Shown here in pieces: positions 53,476-63,950 of a stretch of 64,000 nt of DNA (the first letter of the stretch is position 1; every line of letters starts with the position of its first letter). The stretch lies in contig JAIXUD010000021.1 of the NCBI GenBank assembly GCA_027483645.1, positions 474,428 through 538,427 of the forward strand, given 5' to 3'. The stretch is from Sphingobacteriales bacterium (GTDB taxonomy: Bacteria > Bacteroidota > Bacteroidia > Chitinophagales > CAIOSU01). The notes under the pieces were generated by a model. The model worked only from the letters and a program-made list of their open reading frames with translations. It was not told where the DNA came from and did no database searches. The translations under genes were made by a program, and so were the position numbers.

Positions 53476-54924
53476 TTAGTTCAATACTGCGTTATCCAAA
53501 ATAATTCTCAATGCGGGTTCGGCAATAGCCAAAATCGGTTGCGGGTACACACCCGCAGCGATAATGACAATTACTAATATCCAAAGTACTACTTTCTCGT
53601 TCCAGTGCAGGTCGGCAAAGTTAACCGTAAGCTGGTTGGTTTTGCCCAGCATCACCCGTTGGAACATGCGGAACATATACACCGCACCCAAAATGATGGT
53701 AAGGCCCGCTATACCTGCTGCAATATAGTTGTATTGAAACACGCCCAACAGCAACAAAAACTCGCCAATAAAACTATTGGTAAGCGGTAGGCCCACACTA
53801 GCCAATACCACAATCAAAAACAGCGTATTAAACTGTGGCGCTGCGGTGCGGATGCCTCCTAATTTATCAATCTCTAAAGTATTGGTGCGGTGGTAAATGA
53901 TATCGGCGGCAAAAAACAACCCCACCACTACTACACCGTGCGATAGCATTTGCACTACGCTACCTTCCAAACCGCTTATGTTTAAGGTGAAGATACCCGC
54001 GGAAATCAACCCTACGTGGGCCAATGATGAGTATGCCAACAGGCGCTTCAAGTCTTTCTGCATGATAGCAATGATAGAAGCATAAACGATACCGGCGATA
54101 CACAGACCCATTATCAAGGGCGTCCACATCGCAACGCCTTCGGGGAATACTGGTAGCAACCAGCGGAGCAGGCTGTAAGTACCCATCTTCAACATGATAC
54201 CAGAAAGCAACATAGTGCCTTGGGTTGGAGACTCTTTATAAGTATCAGCCTGCCAAGTGTGGAAAGGGATAATCGGTATTTTAATAGCAAACGCCACAAA
54301 GAACATCCAGAAAAGCCAAGCTTGGTTGTCTTTTAATATTACCATGTTGTATAACTCGGTAATGTTGAATGACTTGCCTGGGTTGAGGTGGTATAATGCA
54401 ATGAAACCGAACAACATAAACAAGCTGCCCGCCAAGGTATAAATAAAGAATTTCAGCGTAACCGGCACCCGGTTCGGGCCGCCCCAGTTGAGGGCGATGA
54501 AGTAGATAGGTATCAGCGCCAACTCCCAGAAGATGTAGTACAGCAAGCCGTCGTTGGCCATAAATACGCCCAACAGCGCGAATTGCATCATCAATATTAA
54601 GGAGAAATATGCCTTGGCATTATCGATTACCCTGTTGAAACCAGTAAGGATGATGATGGGCAGCAAGAAGTTGGTCAACAGTACCATCAACATGCTTAAG
54701 CCATCTAGACCTAGGTTAAGGCTGATCTTCGGGTCGGTAATCCATTCTTGGAAAACGGTAAACGACTCGGGGCCGCTTTGTAGAAATACACTAAGGCCAT
54801 AGCCGGTAAGGCCAAGCTCCACCACGGCAAATAACAAGGCCAGTTTAGCCGAGAGCTTATTGCCCGACGCCAAAACCACCAACGAGGCTACTAAAGGAAA
54901 CAATAAAAGCAGTAACGTCAACAT
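53476..54924 (-). CDS. nuoM: NADH-quinone oxidoreductase subunit M
   Basis: NuoM is the second antiporter-like proton-pumping subunit. The 482 residues include the characteristic FWELALIPIYFIALNWGG with the key Glu, AIKIPIIPFHTWQADTYKESPT and a C-terminal hydrophobic tail. It is four bases downstream of nuoL. Confidence 0.95.
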   Translation of the reverse strand: MLTLLLLLFPLVASLVVLASGNKLSAKLALLFAVVELGLTGYGLSVFLQSGPESFTVFQEWITDPKISLNLGLDGLSMLMVLLTNFLLPIIILTGFNRVIDNAKAYFSLILMMQFALLGVFMANDGLLYYIFWELALIPIYFIALNWGGPNRVPVTLKFFIYTLAGSLFMLFGFIALYHLNPGKSFNITELYNMVILKDNQAWLFWMFFVAFAIKIPIIPFHTWQADTYKESPTQGTMLLSGIMLKMGTYSLLRWLLPVFPEGVAMWTPLIMGLCIAGIVYASIIAIMQKDLKRLLAYSSLAHVGLISAGIFTLNISGLEGSVVQMLSHGVVVVGLFFAADIIYHRTNTLEIDKLGGIRTAAPQFNTLFLIVVLASVGLPLTNSFIGEFLLLLGVFQYNYIAAGIAGLTIILGAVYMFRMFQRVMLGKTNQLTVNFADLHWNEKVVLWILVIVIIAAGVYPQPILAIAEPALRIILDNAVLN

Positions 54925-54928
54925 GGCC

Positions 54929-56860
54929 TTATATCAGTAAACGGATTACAAATAGTATAACAATACCACATACCATGGCTAGCAGATAAAAAGTGGTGCT
55001 ACCGGTTTGCACCAAGCGCAACGTACGGCCCGATAGGTCGGTTACCTTGGCCACGCCGTTCACCACATTATCCACCAGCAGCTTATCTACGTATTCATAA
55101 ATCAGGGCGGATAGTTTCACCACTGGCTTTACAAATACAGCATTGTACACTTCATCCACATAAAACTTGTTCGACACCAGTTTTTGCACGCCGTTCAGTT
55201 CAGCATCGCTGTTAGCTGGCAACTGGCCTTTGGTAACGTACATGTAGCGGGCTATCAAAATGCTCACGATGGCAGCCAATACGGCAACGCCAATCAATAC
55301 ATACTCCGTTGCATGGCTTAGGTGATGCGCCTCAGGCAAAATACCCGCAGAGGCACCAGTAACGCTGCTCAAGTAAGTGCTGAACGCATGCGTAAGGCCC
55401 GTAATGGCCGGCAAACCCATAAAACCACCAATGATGGAAAGGATTGCCAGAATAATCAATGGAATGGTAATCAACGCTGGCGACTCATGGATTTTTGAGC
55501 GGGTTTCTTCGGTACCGCGGTAGTTACCAGAGAAGGTGATGTACACCAAGCGGAACATGTAGAAGGCGGTTAACGCCGAACTTAGGGACACAATAATCCA
55601 GATTGCTGGGCTATGCTCGAAGGTCTTGGCAAGGATTTCGTCTTTAGAGAAAAAGCCGGCAAACGGCGGTATGCCCGATATGGCCAAAGAGCCAATAATA
55701 AACGTGATAAAGGTAATCTTGATGTACTTGCCTAAGCCGCCCATCTTGCGGATGTCTTGCTCACCATGAAGGGCATGGATAACGCTACCCGAACCCAAGA
55801 ACAACAACGCCTTGAAGAACGCGTGCGTAACTACATGAAACATGCCGCTACTGAACGCACCTAAGCCCAATGCCACAAACATTAAACCCAATTGGGAAAC
55901 GGTGGAGTAAGCCAATACCTTCTTAATGTCGTTCTGCATGAGGCCGATGATGGCTGCCATTACACAAGTGGCAACGCCTACTATTAATATTACATCCAGA
56001 GTGGCTGGGGCCATGGCAAACAATACGTTGGAACGCGCTATCATATAAATACCAGCAGTAACCATCGTGGCGGCGTGTATCAAAGCTGAAACCGGCGTTG
56101 GGCCAGCCATCGCATCGGGTAGCCAAGTGTAAAGCGGTATCTGTGCCGATTTGCCCATGGCGCCAATAAATAGCAACAGGGTTATGCCTACAATCAATCC
56201 ATGGTTAACAGGATAGCCTTGCACTGCTTGGGCAACGGCAGCATAATCCAACGTGCCGAAAAGCATCAATAAAGCAAACATGCCCAGTAGGAAACCCAAG
56301 TCGCCCACACGGTTCATGATAAAGGCCTTTTTAGCGGCGTTGTTGTTTTCGTGCTCCTTAAACCAGAAGCCAATTAACAGGTAAGAGCAAAGCCCCACGC
56401 CTTCCCAACCGATAAACATTACCAAGTAGTTGTTGCCCATTACGAGCAACAGCATGAAGAAAATAAACAGGTTGAGGTAGGTAAAGAAGCGTGTAAAGCC
56501 CTCATCGCCATGCATATAGCTGATGGAGTACAAGTGGATTAGGAAACCGATACCTGTAATAACCAGCAGCATAGTGATGGTTAAAGGATCGATTAAGAAA
56601 CCGAAGGAGATGTTAAGGTTGGCGTAAGCTATCCAATTGAACAGGTTAAAGCTAAGCGATTCGGTAGCAGGCAAGGTAAAGAAAATGGTTGCCGCACAAA
56701 CAAATGATGCCAGCACGGCAATGCTGCCTATCCAGCCAGAAATGGGCTCAGGCACCCTTTTACCAAGCAGGCCATTAATGAGGAAACCCACCAATGGAAA
56801 TACCGGTATCAGTATACTGAGTATGGTTAGTAATGAAGAGTTGGTTATCTGGTCGTTCAC
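54929..56860 (-). CDS. nuoL: NADH-quinone oxidoreductase subunit L
   Basis: NuoL is the distal proton-pumping subunit, with the long lateral helix at its C terminus. The 643 residues include GWEGVGLCSYLLIGFWF, MGKSAQIPLYTWLPDAMAGPTPVSALIHAATMV (quoted as two motifs in the family) and IPPFAGFFSKDEIL. Length is normal. It lies 41 bases after nuoK. Confidence 0.95.
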   Translation of the reverse strand: MNDQITNSSLLTILSILIPVFPLVGFLINGLLGKRVPEPISGWIGSIAVLASFVCAATIFFTLPATESLSFNLFNWIAYANLNISFGFLIDPLTITMLLVITGIGFLIHLYSISYMHGDEGFTRFFTYLNLFIFFMLLLVMGNNYLVMFIGWEGVGLCSYLLIGFWFKEHENNNAAKKAFIMNRVGDLGFLLGMFALLMLFGTLDYAAVAQAVQGYPVNHGLIVGITLLLFIGAMGKSAQIPLYTWLPDAMAGPTPVSALIHAATMVTAGIYMIARSNVLFAMAPATLDVILIVGVATCVMAAIIGLMQNDIKKVLAYSTVSQLGLMFVALGLGAFSSGMFHVVTHAFFKALLFLGSGSVIHALHGEQDIRKMGGLGKYIKITFITFIIGSLAISGIPPFAGFFSKDEILAKTFEHSPAIWIIVSLSSALTAFYMFRLVYITFSGNYRGTEETRSKIHESPALITIPLIILAILSIIGGFMGLPAITGLTHAFSTYLSSVTGASAGILPEAHHLSHATEYVLIGVAVLAAIVSILIARYMYVTKGQLPANSDAELNGVQKLVSNKFYVDEVYNAVFVKPVVKLSALIYEYVDKLLVDNVVNGVAKVTDLSGRTLRLVQTGSTTFYLLAMVCGIVILFVIRLLI

Positions 56861-56901
56861 TGAAACAAAAACTTTAGGTCAAACAAACAATTTGCCGACT
56901 G

Positions 56902-57222
56902 TTACCATTTTAATTTTTTCATGCTATCAATGTCCGTACTGGCCACGTTTCTGTATATGCTCACTATCAACGCTAATCCTACCGCCACTTCTGCGGCCGC
57001 TACTACCATCACAAAGAATACAAAGACTTGCCCATCGGCATTTTGTGCATAAGCCGAAAACGATACCAATAACAAGTTTACTGAGTTAAGCATCAGCTCA
57101 ATGCACATCAATATCACAATTACGTTGCGACGAAACAGCACGCCCATAACCCCGATACAGAACAGTAGGCTGCTTAACAGCAGGTACCAGTTGTGCGGAA
57201 CAGAAACTAATGCGTTTTCCAT
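56902..57222 (-). CDS. nuoK: NADH-quinone oxidoreductase subunit K
   Basis: NuoK is a small three-helix membrane subunit with two conserved glutamates in the proton path, seen here in [18 protein letters not shown] and [16 protein letters not shown]. 106 residues, normal length. Two bases separate it from nuoJ. Confidence 0.95.
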   Translation of the reverse strand: MENALVSVPHNWYLLLSSLLFCIGVMGVLFRRNVIVILMCIELMLNSVNLLLVSFSAYAQNADGQVFVFFVMVVAAAEVAVGLALIVSIYRNVASTDIDSMKKLKW

Positions 57223-57224
57223 GG

Positions 57225-57719
57225 TTATGCTTCTTTTTTAGCCAATACTACCGAACCGATAATTGCCGAAAGCAACAATACGGACGATATTTCGAATGGC
57301 AATACGTATTCGTTAAACAGCTTTTTGCCTACATGCTGCACCATGCCAATGTCCGATTTCTCAGGCAAAACGAAGGTACCAGTCTCTGAAGTGTTGAGGG
57401 AAAGAAGCAATACCAAAAACAGCATGCCGCCCGATATAGCCGCAGCTACCCGTAAGAGCTTTCCGTGCGATTTATCGGGTTCTTGGTTGAGGTTTAGCAA
57501 CATTACTACGAATAGAAACAACACCATAATGGCACCGGCATACACTATGATGTGCACAATGGCCAAAAATTGAGCGTTAAGCAAAACATAATGACCCGCT
57601 ATTGAAAAGAAGCACACAATCATGGCTATTACGCTGTACATGGGGCTTTTGGCAAATACCACGTATAAGGCACTAAGTATAGTGACTATGGAAAGTGCGT
57701 AAAAAATGTATTGTGCCAT
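57225..57719 (-). CDS. nuoJ: NADH-quinone oxidoreductase subunit J
   Basis: NuoJ is a five-helix membrane subunit next to the quinone site arm. The 164 residues contain [25 protein letters not shown], the most conserved part with the pi-bulge tyrosine region, and end [13 protein letters not shown]. Normal length. Confidence 0.94.
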   Translation of the reverse strand: MAQYIFYALSIVTILSALYVVFAKSPMYSVIAMIVCFFSIAGHYVLLNAQFLAIVHIIVYAGAIMVLFLFVVMLLNLNQEPDKSHGKLLRVAAAISGGMLFLVLLLSLNTSETGTFVLPEKSDIGMVQHVGKKLFNEYVLPFEISSVLLLSAIIGSVVLAKKEA

Positions 57720-57778
57720 GAACGTATTGTGGTTGCTAGTTGTGTTTGTGGGAATGCCTGTTTCTAAACCGCAAAGAT

Positions 57779-58312
57779 TTACAATTTATGGTACTTTTTA
57801 CGTGGTTCAATATCAATACGGTCATCTATTTTTTCCACAAGCTTGTTTTTGCCATAGATAAAATCTTGACGCTCATACTCTGGTGAAACTAAACGGTCGG
57901 TAAGATAAATGGCATCTTTTGGGCAAGCTTCTTCACAAAGTCCGCAAAAGATGCAACGCAGCATGTTTATTTCATAAGTTGCTGCATATTTCTCCTCACG
58001 GTATAGGTGCTCCTCCCCTTTCTTGCGCTCGGCTGCTTCCATGGTGATGGCTTCAGCAGGGCAAGCCACAGCGCAGAGGCCGCAAGCAGTGCAGTTTTCA
58101 CGGCCTTCTTCATCGCGCTTTAGCACGTGGCGGCCGCGCCATATCTCTGTGCGTGGCTTCTCTACCTCAGGGTATTGCACAGTGGCCTTCTTTTTGAAAA
58201 AATGGCTTATGGTAATACCTAGGCCTTGCGTAATAGCAGGCAGATAAAGTTTCTCACTCCAGGTAAGCTCCTTTTTCGAAACAACTACTGCACGGTTCGT
58301 AAGCTTCATCAC
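57779..58312 (-). CDS. nuoI: NADH-quinone oxidoreductase subunit I
   Basis: NuoI carries two 4Fe-4S clusters (N6a and N6b) on the way to the quinone. The 177 residues contain CTACGLCAVACP and CIFCGLCEEACP, both complete CxxCxxCxxxCP motifs. The C terminus is basic. It starts four bases after nuoH ends. Confidence 0.96.
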   Translation of the reverse strand: MMKLTNRAVVVSKKELTWSEKLYLPAITQGLGITISHFFKKKATVQYPEVEKPRTEIWRGRHVLKRDEEGRENCTACGLCAVACPAEAITMEAAERKKGEEHLYREEKYAATYEINMLRCIFCGLCEEACPKDAIYLTDRLVSPEYERQDFIYGKNKLVEKIDDRIDIEPRKKYHKL

Positions 58313-58315
58313 TGT

Positions 58316-59341
58316 TTATTTTACAAATGTTAGCCAAGCAGCCGTTGCTACCACATTAAATATGGACAAAGGTAGTAGTATTTGCCAGCCAAGTTTCATC
58401 AATTGATCGTAACGGAAACGCGGAATGGTCCAGCGAATCCACATAAAAAAGAAGATAAAGAAAAAGGTTTTAGCAAAGAAAATAACCACGCTTATGATGG
58501 AGGCTATGTTCTGTGGCAAATCCAAGTTATCAATACCCGGGAAGTTGTAGCCACCAAAGAAAAGGCACACAATCAAAGCCGAAGATATGAACATGTTTAC
58601 GTACTCCGCAAACAAAAACATACCCAGTTTCATGGAGCTATACTCGGTGTGGTAGCCGCCTACCAGCTCCGTTTCGCATTCGGCAAGGTCGAATGGGGCA
58701 CGATTACACTCTGCAAAAGCGCAAATAAGGAAAATCAAGAAACCCAATGGTTGATAAATAATATTCCAGTGGAAACCTTCTTGCCCTTTTACAATATCGC
58801 TAAGGCTCAATGAGTTTGAGATAAGTAGCACGCCGATGATAGAAAGGCCCATGGCCAACTCATAGCTTATCATTTGCGAAGATGCGCGTACGGCACCCAG
58901 TAGCGAGAACTTATTGTTGGATGCCCAACCGCCTAGCATAATACCATAAACGCCAACCGAAGCGGTAGCAACAATATAAAGTACGCCAATATTGATGTCG
59001 GCAACTTGTAGGTTCATTTGGTAGCCACCGATATCCAAAGGTTTGCCCCAAGGGATAACTGCGCTAGTCATTAGTGCCGTCATCATAAATATGCACGGCC
59101 CCAGCATAAACAGGAACTTATCGGATGCAGAAGGGATGATTTCTTCCTTCATAAACATCTTCACGCCATCCGCAATGGGCTGTAGCAAACCGAAAGGGCC
59201 GGCACGGTTAGGGCCAATCCTATCCTGCAAAAAGGCAGCCACCTTCCGCTCGGCATACGTGCTGTATGCTGCTATTCCCAAGCTTAGCAGGAATATGATC
59301 AGTATTAAAACCGACTTATCTATTAAGGGCAACCATTCCAT
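58316..59341 (-). CDS. nuoH: NADH-quinone oxidoreductase subunit H
   Basis: NuoH joins the membrane arm to the quinone chamber. The 341 residues have eight membrane helices; DRIGPNRAGPFGLLQPIADGVKMF and FAECNRAPFDLAECETELVGGYHTEYSS (quoted from the family's two best-kept loops) are intact. Its start overlaps the nuoG stop by one base. Confidence 0.95.
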   Translation of the reverse strand: MEWLPLIDKSVLILIIFLLSLGIAAYSTYAERKVAAFLQDRIGPNRAGPFGLLQPIADGVKMFMKEEIIPSASDKFLFMLGPCIFMMTALMTSAVIPWGKPLDIGGYQMNLQVADINIGVLYIVATASVGVYGIMLGGWASNNKFSLLGAVRASSQMISYELAMGLSIIGVLLISNSLSLSDIVKGQEGFHWNIIYQPLGFLIFLICAFAECNRAPFDLAECETELVGGYHTEYSSMKLGMFLFAEYVNMFISSALIVCLFFGGYNFPGIDNLDLPQNIASIISVVIFFAKTFFFIFFFMWIRWTIPRFRYDQLMKLGWQILLPLSIFNVVATAAWLTFVK

Positions 59342-60306
59342 TATGGGTTGAGCGGTTTAATATCGTTAAGTGTCAATTCATTGGGTACTACCAACTTTTC
59401 GTAGTGGTTGGCAGAGATAACGGAGTGGCGGCTCAAATTAGTAGGGCCTTCCACTACCCAATCATCGGTGCGTTTCTTATCAAAACGGCAAGTGTTGCAT
59501 ATAAACTCTGCTACCTCGCCCCATTGGTCTTTACGGCCAGTTACGCGCAGCACATCGTCGCCTTTATACCAAAGCACCACTTTACCACAGCACTTGTCAC
59601 AATCGCGATGGGCAGTTACTGGCTTAGTAAACCACACACGGCTCTTAAAGCGGAAAGTGCGATCAGTCAAGGCTCCAACTGGGCACACATCAATCATGTT
59701 GCCAGAGAACTCATTGTCAACCGCATTGGTAATGTAGGTCGAAATCTCACTATGGTCGCCGCGGTTCATTACGCCATGTACACGCTCAGGGGTTAGCTGG
59801 TCGGCCACTTTCACGCAACGGTAGCATAAGATACAACGGTTCATGTGCAGTTGTATCTTGTCGCCGATATCGATTTTATCGAAAGTGCGGCGCTCAAAGT
59901 CAGTGCGGGTTTTGGCCGAACCGTTTTCGTAGCTCAAATCTTGCAAGTGGCACTCCCCTGCTTGGTCGCAAATAGGGCAATCCAGCGGGTGGTTCAATAG
60001 CAAAAACTCCACCACGCCTTTACGGGCATCAATGGCCTTATCGCTGGTGCGGTTGCCCACTACCATGCCGTCCATTACTGTTGTGCGGCAGCTTGCCACC
60101 AACTTCGGCATGGGCCTAGGGTCTTTTTCCGATCCCTTGGTAACCTCTACCATGCACGTACGGCAATACCCGCCGCTACTGGGCAGGTTAGTATAAAAGC
60201 ACATGGCAGGTGGCGCCACCGTTGGGCCTATCATACGAGCGGCCTGCAGGATGGATGTTCCATCTGGTACTTCTATTTCTACGCCATCTATGGTTACTTT
60301 TGCCAT
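59341..60306 (-). CDS. nuoG: NADH-quinone oxidoreductase subunit G, short form
   Basis: At 321 residues this lacks most of the molybdopterin-oxidoreductase-like region that makes E. coli NuoG about 900 residues long. Cluster ligands remain: C36, C48, C51, C73 (2Fe-2S), H106, C110, C113, C119 (His-Cys3 4Fe-4S) and C158, C161, C164, C208 (4Fe-4S). A further cysteine set (C236, C239, C240, C270, C273) corresponds to the start of the next Fe-S domain, then the protein ends. Short NuoG is usual in Bacteroidota complex I. It is translated between nuoF and nuoH. Confidence 0.92.
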   Translation of the reverse strand: MAKVTIDGVEIEVPDGTSILQAARMIGPTVAPPAMCFYTNLPSSGGYCRTCMVEVTKGSEKDPRPMPKLVASCRTTVMDGMVVGNRTSDKAIDARKGVVEFLLLNHPLDCPICDQAGECHLQDLSYENGSAKTRTDFERRTFDKIDIGDKIQLHMNRCILCYRCVKVADQLTPERVHGVMNRGDHSEISTYITNAVDNEFSGNMIDVCPVGALTDRTFRFKSRVWFTKPVTAHRDCDKCCGKVVLWYKGDDVLRVTGRKDQWGEVAEFICNTCRFDKKRTDDWVVEGPTNLSRHSVISANHYEKLVVPNELTLNDIKPLNP

Positions 60307-60311
60307 ATCTG

Positions 60312-61652
60312 TTATGCTTCAACCAAATTGTGAATATTGTAATAATGTTTCACATCCACTATAGAAGCTGGATTGGAAACATATTCTTCAAACTCTTCGC
60401 GGAAGTGGCGGATAGCCGCAGCTACGGGCCATGCAGCAGCATCGCCCAGCGGGCAAATGGTGTTGCCCTCTATCTTGCGCTGTATGTCCCATAGCAAATC
60501 TATATCTGCCAGGGTACCGTGCCCATCCAATATCTTGTGCGTTATCTTCTCCATCCAACCGGTACCTTCGCGGCAAGGGCTACATTGCCCACAGCTTTCG
60601 TGGTGGTAAAAGCGGGTAAAGGTATGTAGGTTGCGCACGATGCTGGTGGTTTCATCCATTACGATAAAACCGCCTGAACCCAACATACTTCCGCTAATAA
60701 AGCCACCTTCACTCAACGATTCGTAGCTCATTAAGCGAGGCTCACCTGTGGGCGTTTTTAATGACAACTCAGCGGGCAATACCGGCACTGATGAGCCACC
60801 AGGAACTACCGCTTTCAATTTTTTATCGTTCAAGATGCCACCGCAATACTCCTCTGAATATATAAACTCTTCCACTGGCAGGCCCAACTCAATTTCATAT
60901 ACACCTGGCTTTTTGATGTGGCCAGATGCCGAAATCAATTTGGTACCGGTTGATTTGCCGATGCCGATTTTAGCATACTCGTCGCCACCCATGTTTACAA
61001 TAGGCACTACGGCTGCGATGGTTTCTACGTTATTTACTACTGTAGGGCAGGCATACAAACCTTTTACGGCAGGGAAAGGAGGCTTAATGCGCGGGTTGCC
61101 ACGCTTACCTTCCAACGATTCCAGCAAGGCAGTTTCTTCGCCACAAATGTATGCTCCAGCACCTGGGTGCACGTACATGTTTAGGGAATAGCCTGTACCT
61201 TGAATATTATCACCCAACCAACCTGCAGTGTAGGCTTCTTCAATGGCTTTCTCGAGGATGTTTACAATATAAAAATACTCCCCACGAATGTAAATGTAGG
61301 CAGTATTGGCACCCAACGCATAGCTAGCGGTAATCATACCCTCGATAAGCAAATGCGGGTGGCGCTGCATTAGGTAGCGATCTTTAAATGTGCCTGGCTC
61401 GCTCTCATCGGCATTGCATACCAAGTAGCGAGGCACGCCTTCTGGCTTGGCTAGAAAGCTCCACTTCATGCCGGTAGGGAAACCCGCACCGCCACGGCCT
61501 CGCAGACCTGATTTCTTCACTTCCTCCACTACCTCGTCCGAAGTCATTTTCAATGCCTTCTCCACCGAGGCATAGCCCCCCTGCTGGCGATAAACCTCGT
61601 AAGTGTCTATGCCTGGTACATTATCGTGCTGTAATAATAGCTTCTTACCCAT
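60312..61652 (-). CDS. nuoF: NADH-quinone oxidoreductase subunit F
   Basis: NuoF binds NADH and FMN and carries 4Fe-4S cluster N3. In 446 residues: [16 protein letters not shown] (NADH), [19 protein letters not shown] (FMN) and [15 protein letters not shown] plus a distal cysteine in [13 protein letters not shown] (cluster). Because an NADH module is present, this complex uses NADH rather than ferredoxin. Confidence 0.96.
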   Translation of the reverse strand: MGKKLLLQHDNVPGIDTYEVYRQQGGYASVEKALKMTSDEVVEEVKKSGLRGRGGAGFPTGMKWSFLAKPEGVPRYLVCNADESEPGTFKDRYLMQRHPHLLIEGMITASYALGANTAYIYIRGEYFYIVNILEKAIEEAYTAGWLGDNIQGTGYSLNMYVHPGAGAYICGEETALLESLEGKRGNPRIKPPFPAVKGLYACPTVVNNVETIAAVVPIVNMGGDEYAKIGIGKSTGTKLISASGHIKKPGVYEIELGLPVEEFIYSEEYCGGILNDKKLKAVVPGGSSVPVLPAELSLKTPTGEPRLMSYESLSEGGFISGSMLGSGGFIVMDETTSIVRNLHTFTRFYHHESCGQCSPCREGTGWMEKITHKILDGHGTLADIDLLWDIQRKIEGNTICPLGDAAAWPVAAAIRHFREEFEEYVSNPASIVDVKHYYNIHNLVEA

Positions 61653-61672
61653 TACTTAAATCTTGCCAGTAC

Positions 61673-62209
61673 TTAATTTTTGCGATACGTATTGGCATCG
61701 CAATATCTGCTGTGCTTATCTTCATCGGCAAACTGCGTGAGCAGTTCGTCTACTTTCTCTAGTGTCAAATTCTCATGGAAATCCTTACCCACCTGCATCA
61801 TCGGCGCTGTGCCGCATGAGCCTAGGCATTCCACCGCTTTCAGGCTGAACATACCGTCGGCAGTGGTCTCCCCTACTTGTATGTTTAAGCGCTTTTCAAT
61901 ATGCCTTATCACATCATCAGCTCCGCGCAACCAGCATGAGCTAGTACGGCATACCTCCAAAATACATTTACCCACCGGGTTAAGATTATACATCGAGTAA
62001 AACGATGCCACCTCATACACCTCTACAGGCTTAATGTTCAATATCGATGCCACGTAATCCATGGTAGCAGGGCTCAGCCAGCCGCCAAACTCAGCTTGTG
62101 CCAAGTGCAATATGGGCAGCAGGGCCGACTTGTGCCTACCTTCAGGATAGCGCCTGATGAGGTTGTGCACCACCGCAAGCGTTTCATCGTTAAACTTTAC
62201 TTCCGACAT
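61673..62209 (-). CDS. nuoE: NADH-quinone oxidoreductase subunit E
   Basis: NuoE is the thioredoxin-fold subunit with 2Fe-2S cluster N1a, bound by cysteines in EVCRTSSCWLRGADD and AVECLGSCGTAPMMQV. 178 residues, normal length. Confidence 0.95.
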   Translation of the reverse strand: MSEVKFNDETLAVVHNLIRRYPEGRHKSALLPILHLAQAEFGGWLSPATMDYVASILNIKPVEVYEVASFYSMYNLNPVGKCILEVCRTSSCWLRGADDVIRHIEKRLNIQVGETTADGMFSLKAVECLGSCGTAPMMQVGKDFHENLTLEKVDELLTQFADEDKHSRYCDANTYRKN

Positions 62210-62238
62210 CGTTGTTCGTGTTCCTAATCGTTTTATAA

Positions 62239-63438
62239 TCAGCCGTCAAGCTCGCCGGCAATTACGTTCATGCTACTCATTGTTAATATGGCATCACTCA
62301 ACATGCTGCCTCTAATCATTTCTGGATATGCTTGGTAATAAATAAAGCAGGGCCTGCGGAAGTGCAAGCGGTATGCTGCACGGCCGCCATCGCTTACTAG
62401 GTAATATCCTAGCTCGCCATTGCCACCCTCTACGCTGTGGTATACTTCGCCAATTGGCACATCTTGCTCGCCCATTACTATCTTGAAGTGCCAAATAAGC
62501 GCTTCCATCTTAGTATATACATCCTCTTTCGGCGGCAGATAGAACTCCGGCACATCGGCAAAGTGCTTGCCTTCGGGTAGGTTATCCAATGCCTGCCTAA
62601 TGATTTTCATACTCTCCACCATCTCCTCATTACGCACCATAAAGCGATCGTAAGTATCGCCACTGATGCCAATAGGTATATTGAAGTCGAAATCTTGATA
62701 AGAGCTGTAGGGGTTCATCACCCTTACATCATAATCAACACCAGCGGCACGCAAGTTGGGGCCAGTAAAACCATAGTTGAGCGCACGCTCAGCGCTAATT
62801 GGGCCGGTGCCAATAACACGGTCCATAAATATGCGGTTGCGCTCCAATAAGCTGCGGAACTGACCAAATACCTTAGGGAAATCCCTCAAAAACTCATTTA
62901 TCAGGCGTATAGCAGTTTCGTTCAGGTCGCGCTCCATACCCCCTATGCGGCCAATGTTGGTAGTCAACCTAGCACCGCAAATCTGTTCGTAAATGTCGTA
63001 AATCTTCTCCCTCCACTGGAACATATAGGTGAAGCCTGTCAAAGCACCGGTGTCCACTCCTATTACCGCATTGCAAATAATATGGTCGGCAATACGGGCA
63101 AGCTCCATGATAATGACGCGAATGTACTGCGCGCGCTTTGGTATCTCCACCTGTATCAACTTCTCCACCGTCATATGCCAACCAATGTTGTTGATGGGCG
63201 ACGAACAATAGTTCATCCTGTCCGTAAGTGTTGTAACCTGGTAGAACGGACGGCGCTCGGCAATTTTCTCAAAGGCACGATGAATGTAACCAACAGTTTG
63301 CTCAGTATCTACAATGACCTCACCATCCAACTTCAGCACGTTCTGGAAAATACCATGCGTTGCTGGGTGGGTTGGGCCAAGGTTAAGGGTTGTATAATCC
63401 TTAAGCAGTTCTGGTGCTACTGGGTTTTCCATATTCAT
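62239..63438 (-). CDS. nuoD: NADH-quinone oxidoreductase subunit D
   Basis: NuoD forms most of the quinone-binding pocket. The 399 residues begin with [22 protein letters not shown], keep [14 protein letters not shown] and end [18 protein letters not shown]. It is separate from NuoC, two bases away, not fused as in enterobacteria. Confidence 0.95.
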   Translation of the reverse strand: MNMENPVAPELLKDYTTLNLGPTHPATHGIFQNVLKLDGEVIVDTEQTVGYIHRAFEKIAERRPFYQVTTLTDRMNYCSSPINNIGWHMTVEKLIQVEIPKRAQYIRVIIMELARIADHIICNAVIGVDTGALTGFTYMFQWREKIYDIYEQICGARLTTNIGRIGGMERDLNETAIRLINEFLRDFPKVFGQFRSLLERNRIFMDRVIGTGPISAERALNYGFTGPNLRAAGVDYDVRVMNPYSSYQDFDFNIPIGISGDTYDRFMVRNEEMVESMKIIRQALDNLPEGKHFADVPEFYLPPKEDVYTKMEALIWHFKIVMGEQDVPIGEVYHSVEGGNGELGYYLVSDGGRAAYRLHFRRPCFIYYQAYPEMIRGSMLSDAILTMSSMNVIAGELDG

Positions 63439-63440
63439 TT

Positions 63441-63947
63441 CTATCTTCCAAAATATTCGTCAGCCTTATCTCTTCTAGTTCCATCCTCAAGCGGGTATTC
63501 GCGCCTTTGCGGAAAGTAATCCATTTCGTCTACGTTTACTATTCGCTTCAGGTTAGGGTGCCCGTCAAAGACTACCCCATAGAAATCAAATGTTTCGCGC
63601 TCTTGCCAATTAGCCGCCTCGTACAAACCGGTAATAGTAGCAATATGTGGATGGCTGATAGGAATAAAAAACTTCAACCGGATGCGGATATTGGTATAGA
63701 AACTATGCATATGGTACACCATGCTTAGTTCATTGCCAACATTATCAGGATAGTGTACCGCGCACAAGTCGGTAAGGAAGTTGAATTGCAACTCGCTGTC
63801 GTCCCTCAAAAACTTGATTACATCTACGTTGCGCTCCTTGTTGAAGGTAACCGACAACATACCGTAAGATTCCTCCGAGGCTAGTACATCAGCACCGAAA
63901 TGTTGCTGCAGCTTTTCTAAGATGTAGGTGTTTGTTATCTCCGCCAT
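63441..63947 (-). CDS. nuoC: NADH-quinone oxidoreductase subunit C
   Basis: NuoC is the 30-kDa-type peripheral arm subunit. The 168 residues include ITGLYEAANWQERETFDFYGVVFDGHPNLKRI (two family motifs, ERETFDFYG and HPNLKRI) and end RREYPLEDGTRRDK. Normal length. Confidence 0.93.
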   Translation of the reverse strand: MAEITNTYILEKLQQHFGADVLASEESYGMLSVTFNKERNVDVIKFLRDDSELQFNFLTDLCAVHYPDNVGNELSMVYHMHSFYTNIRIRLKFFIPISHPHIATITGLYEAANWQERETFDFYGVVFDGHPNLKRIVNVDEMDYFPQRREYPLEDGTRRDKADEYFGR

Positions 63948-63950
63948 GTC

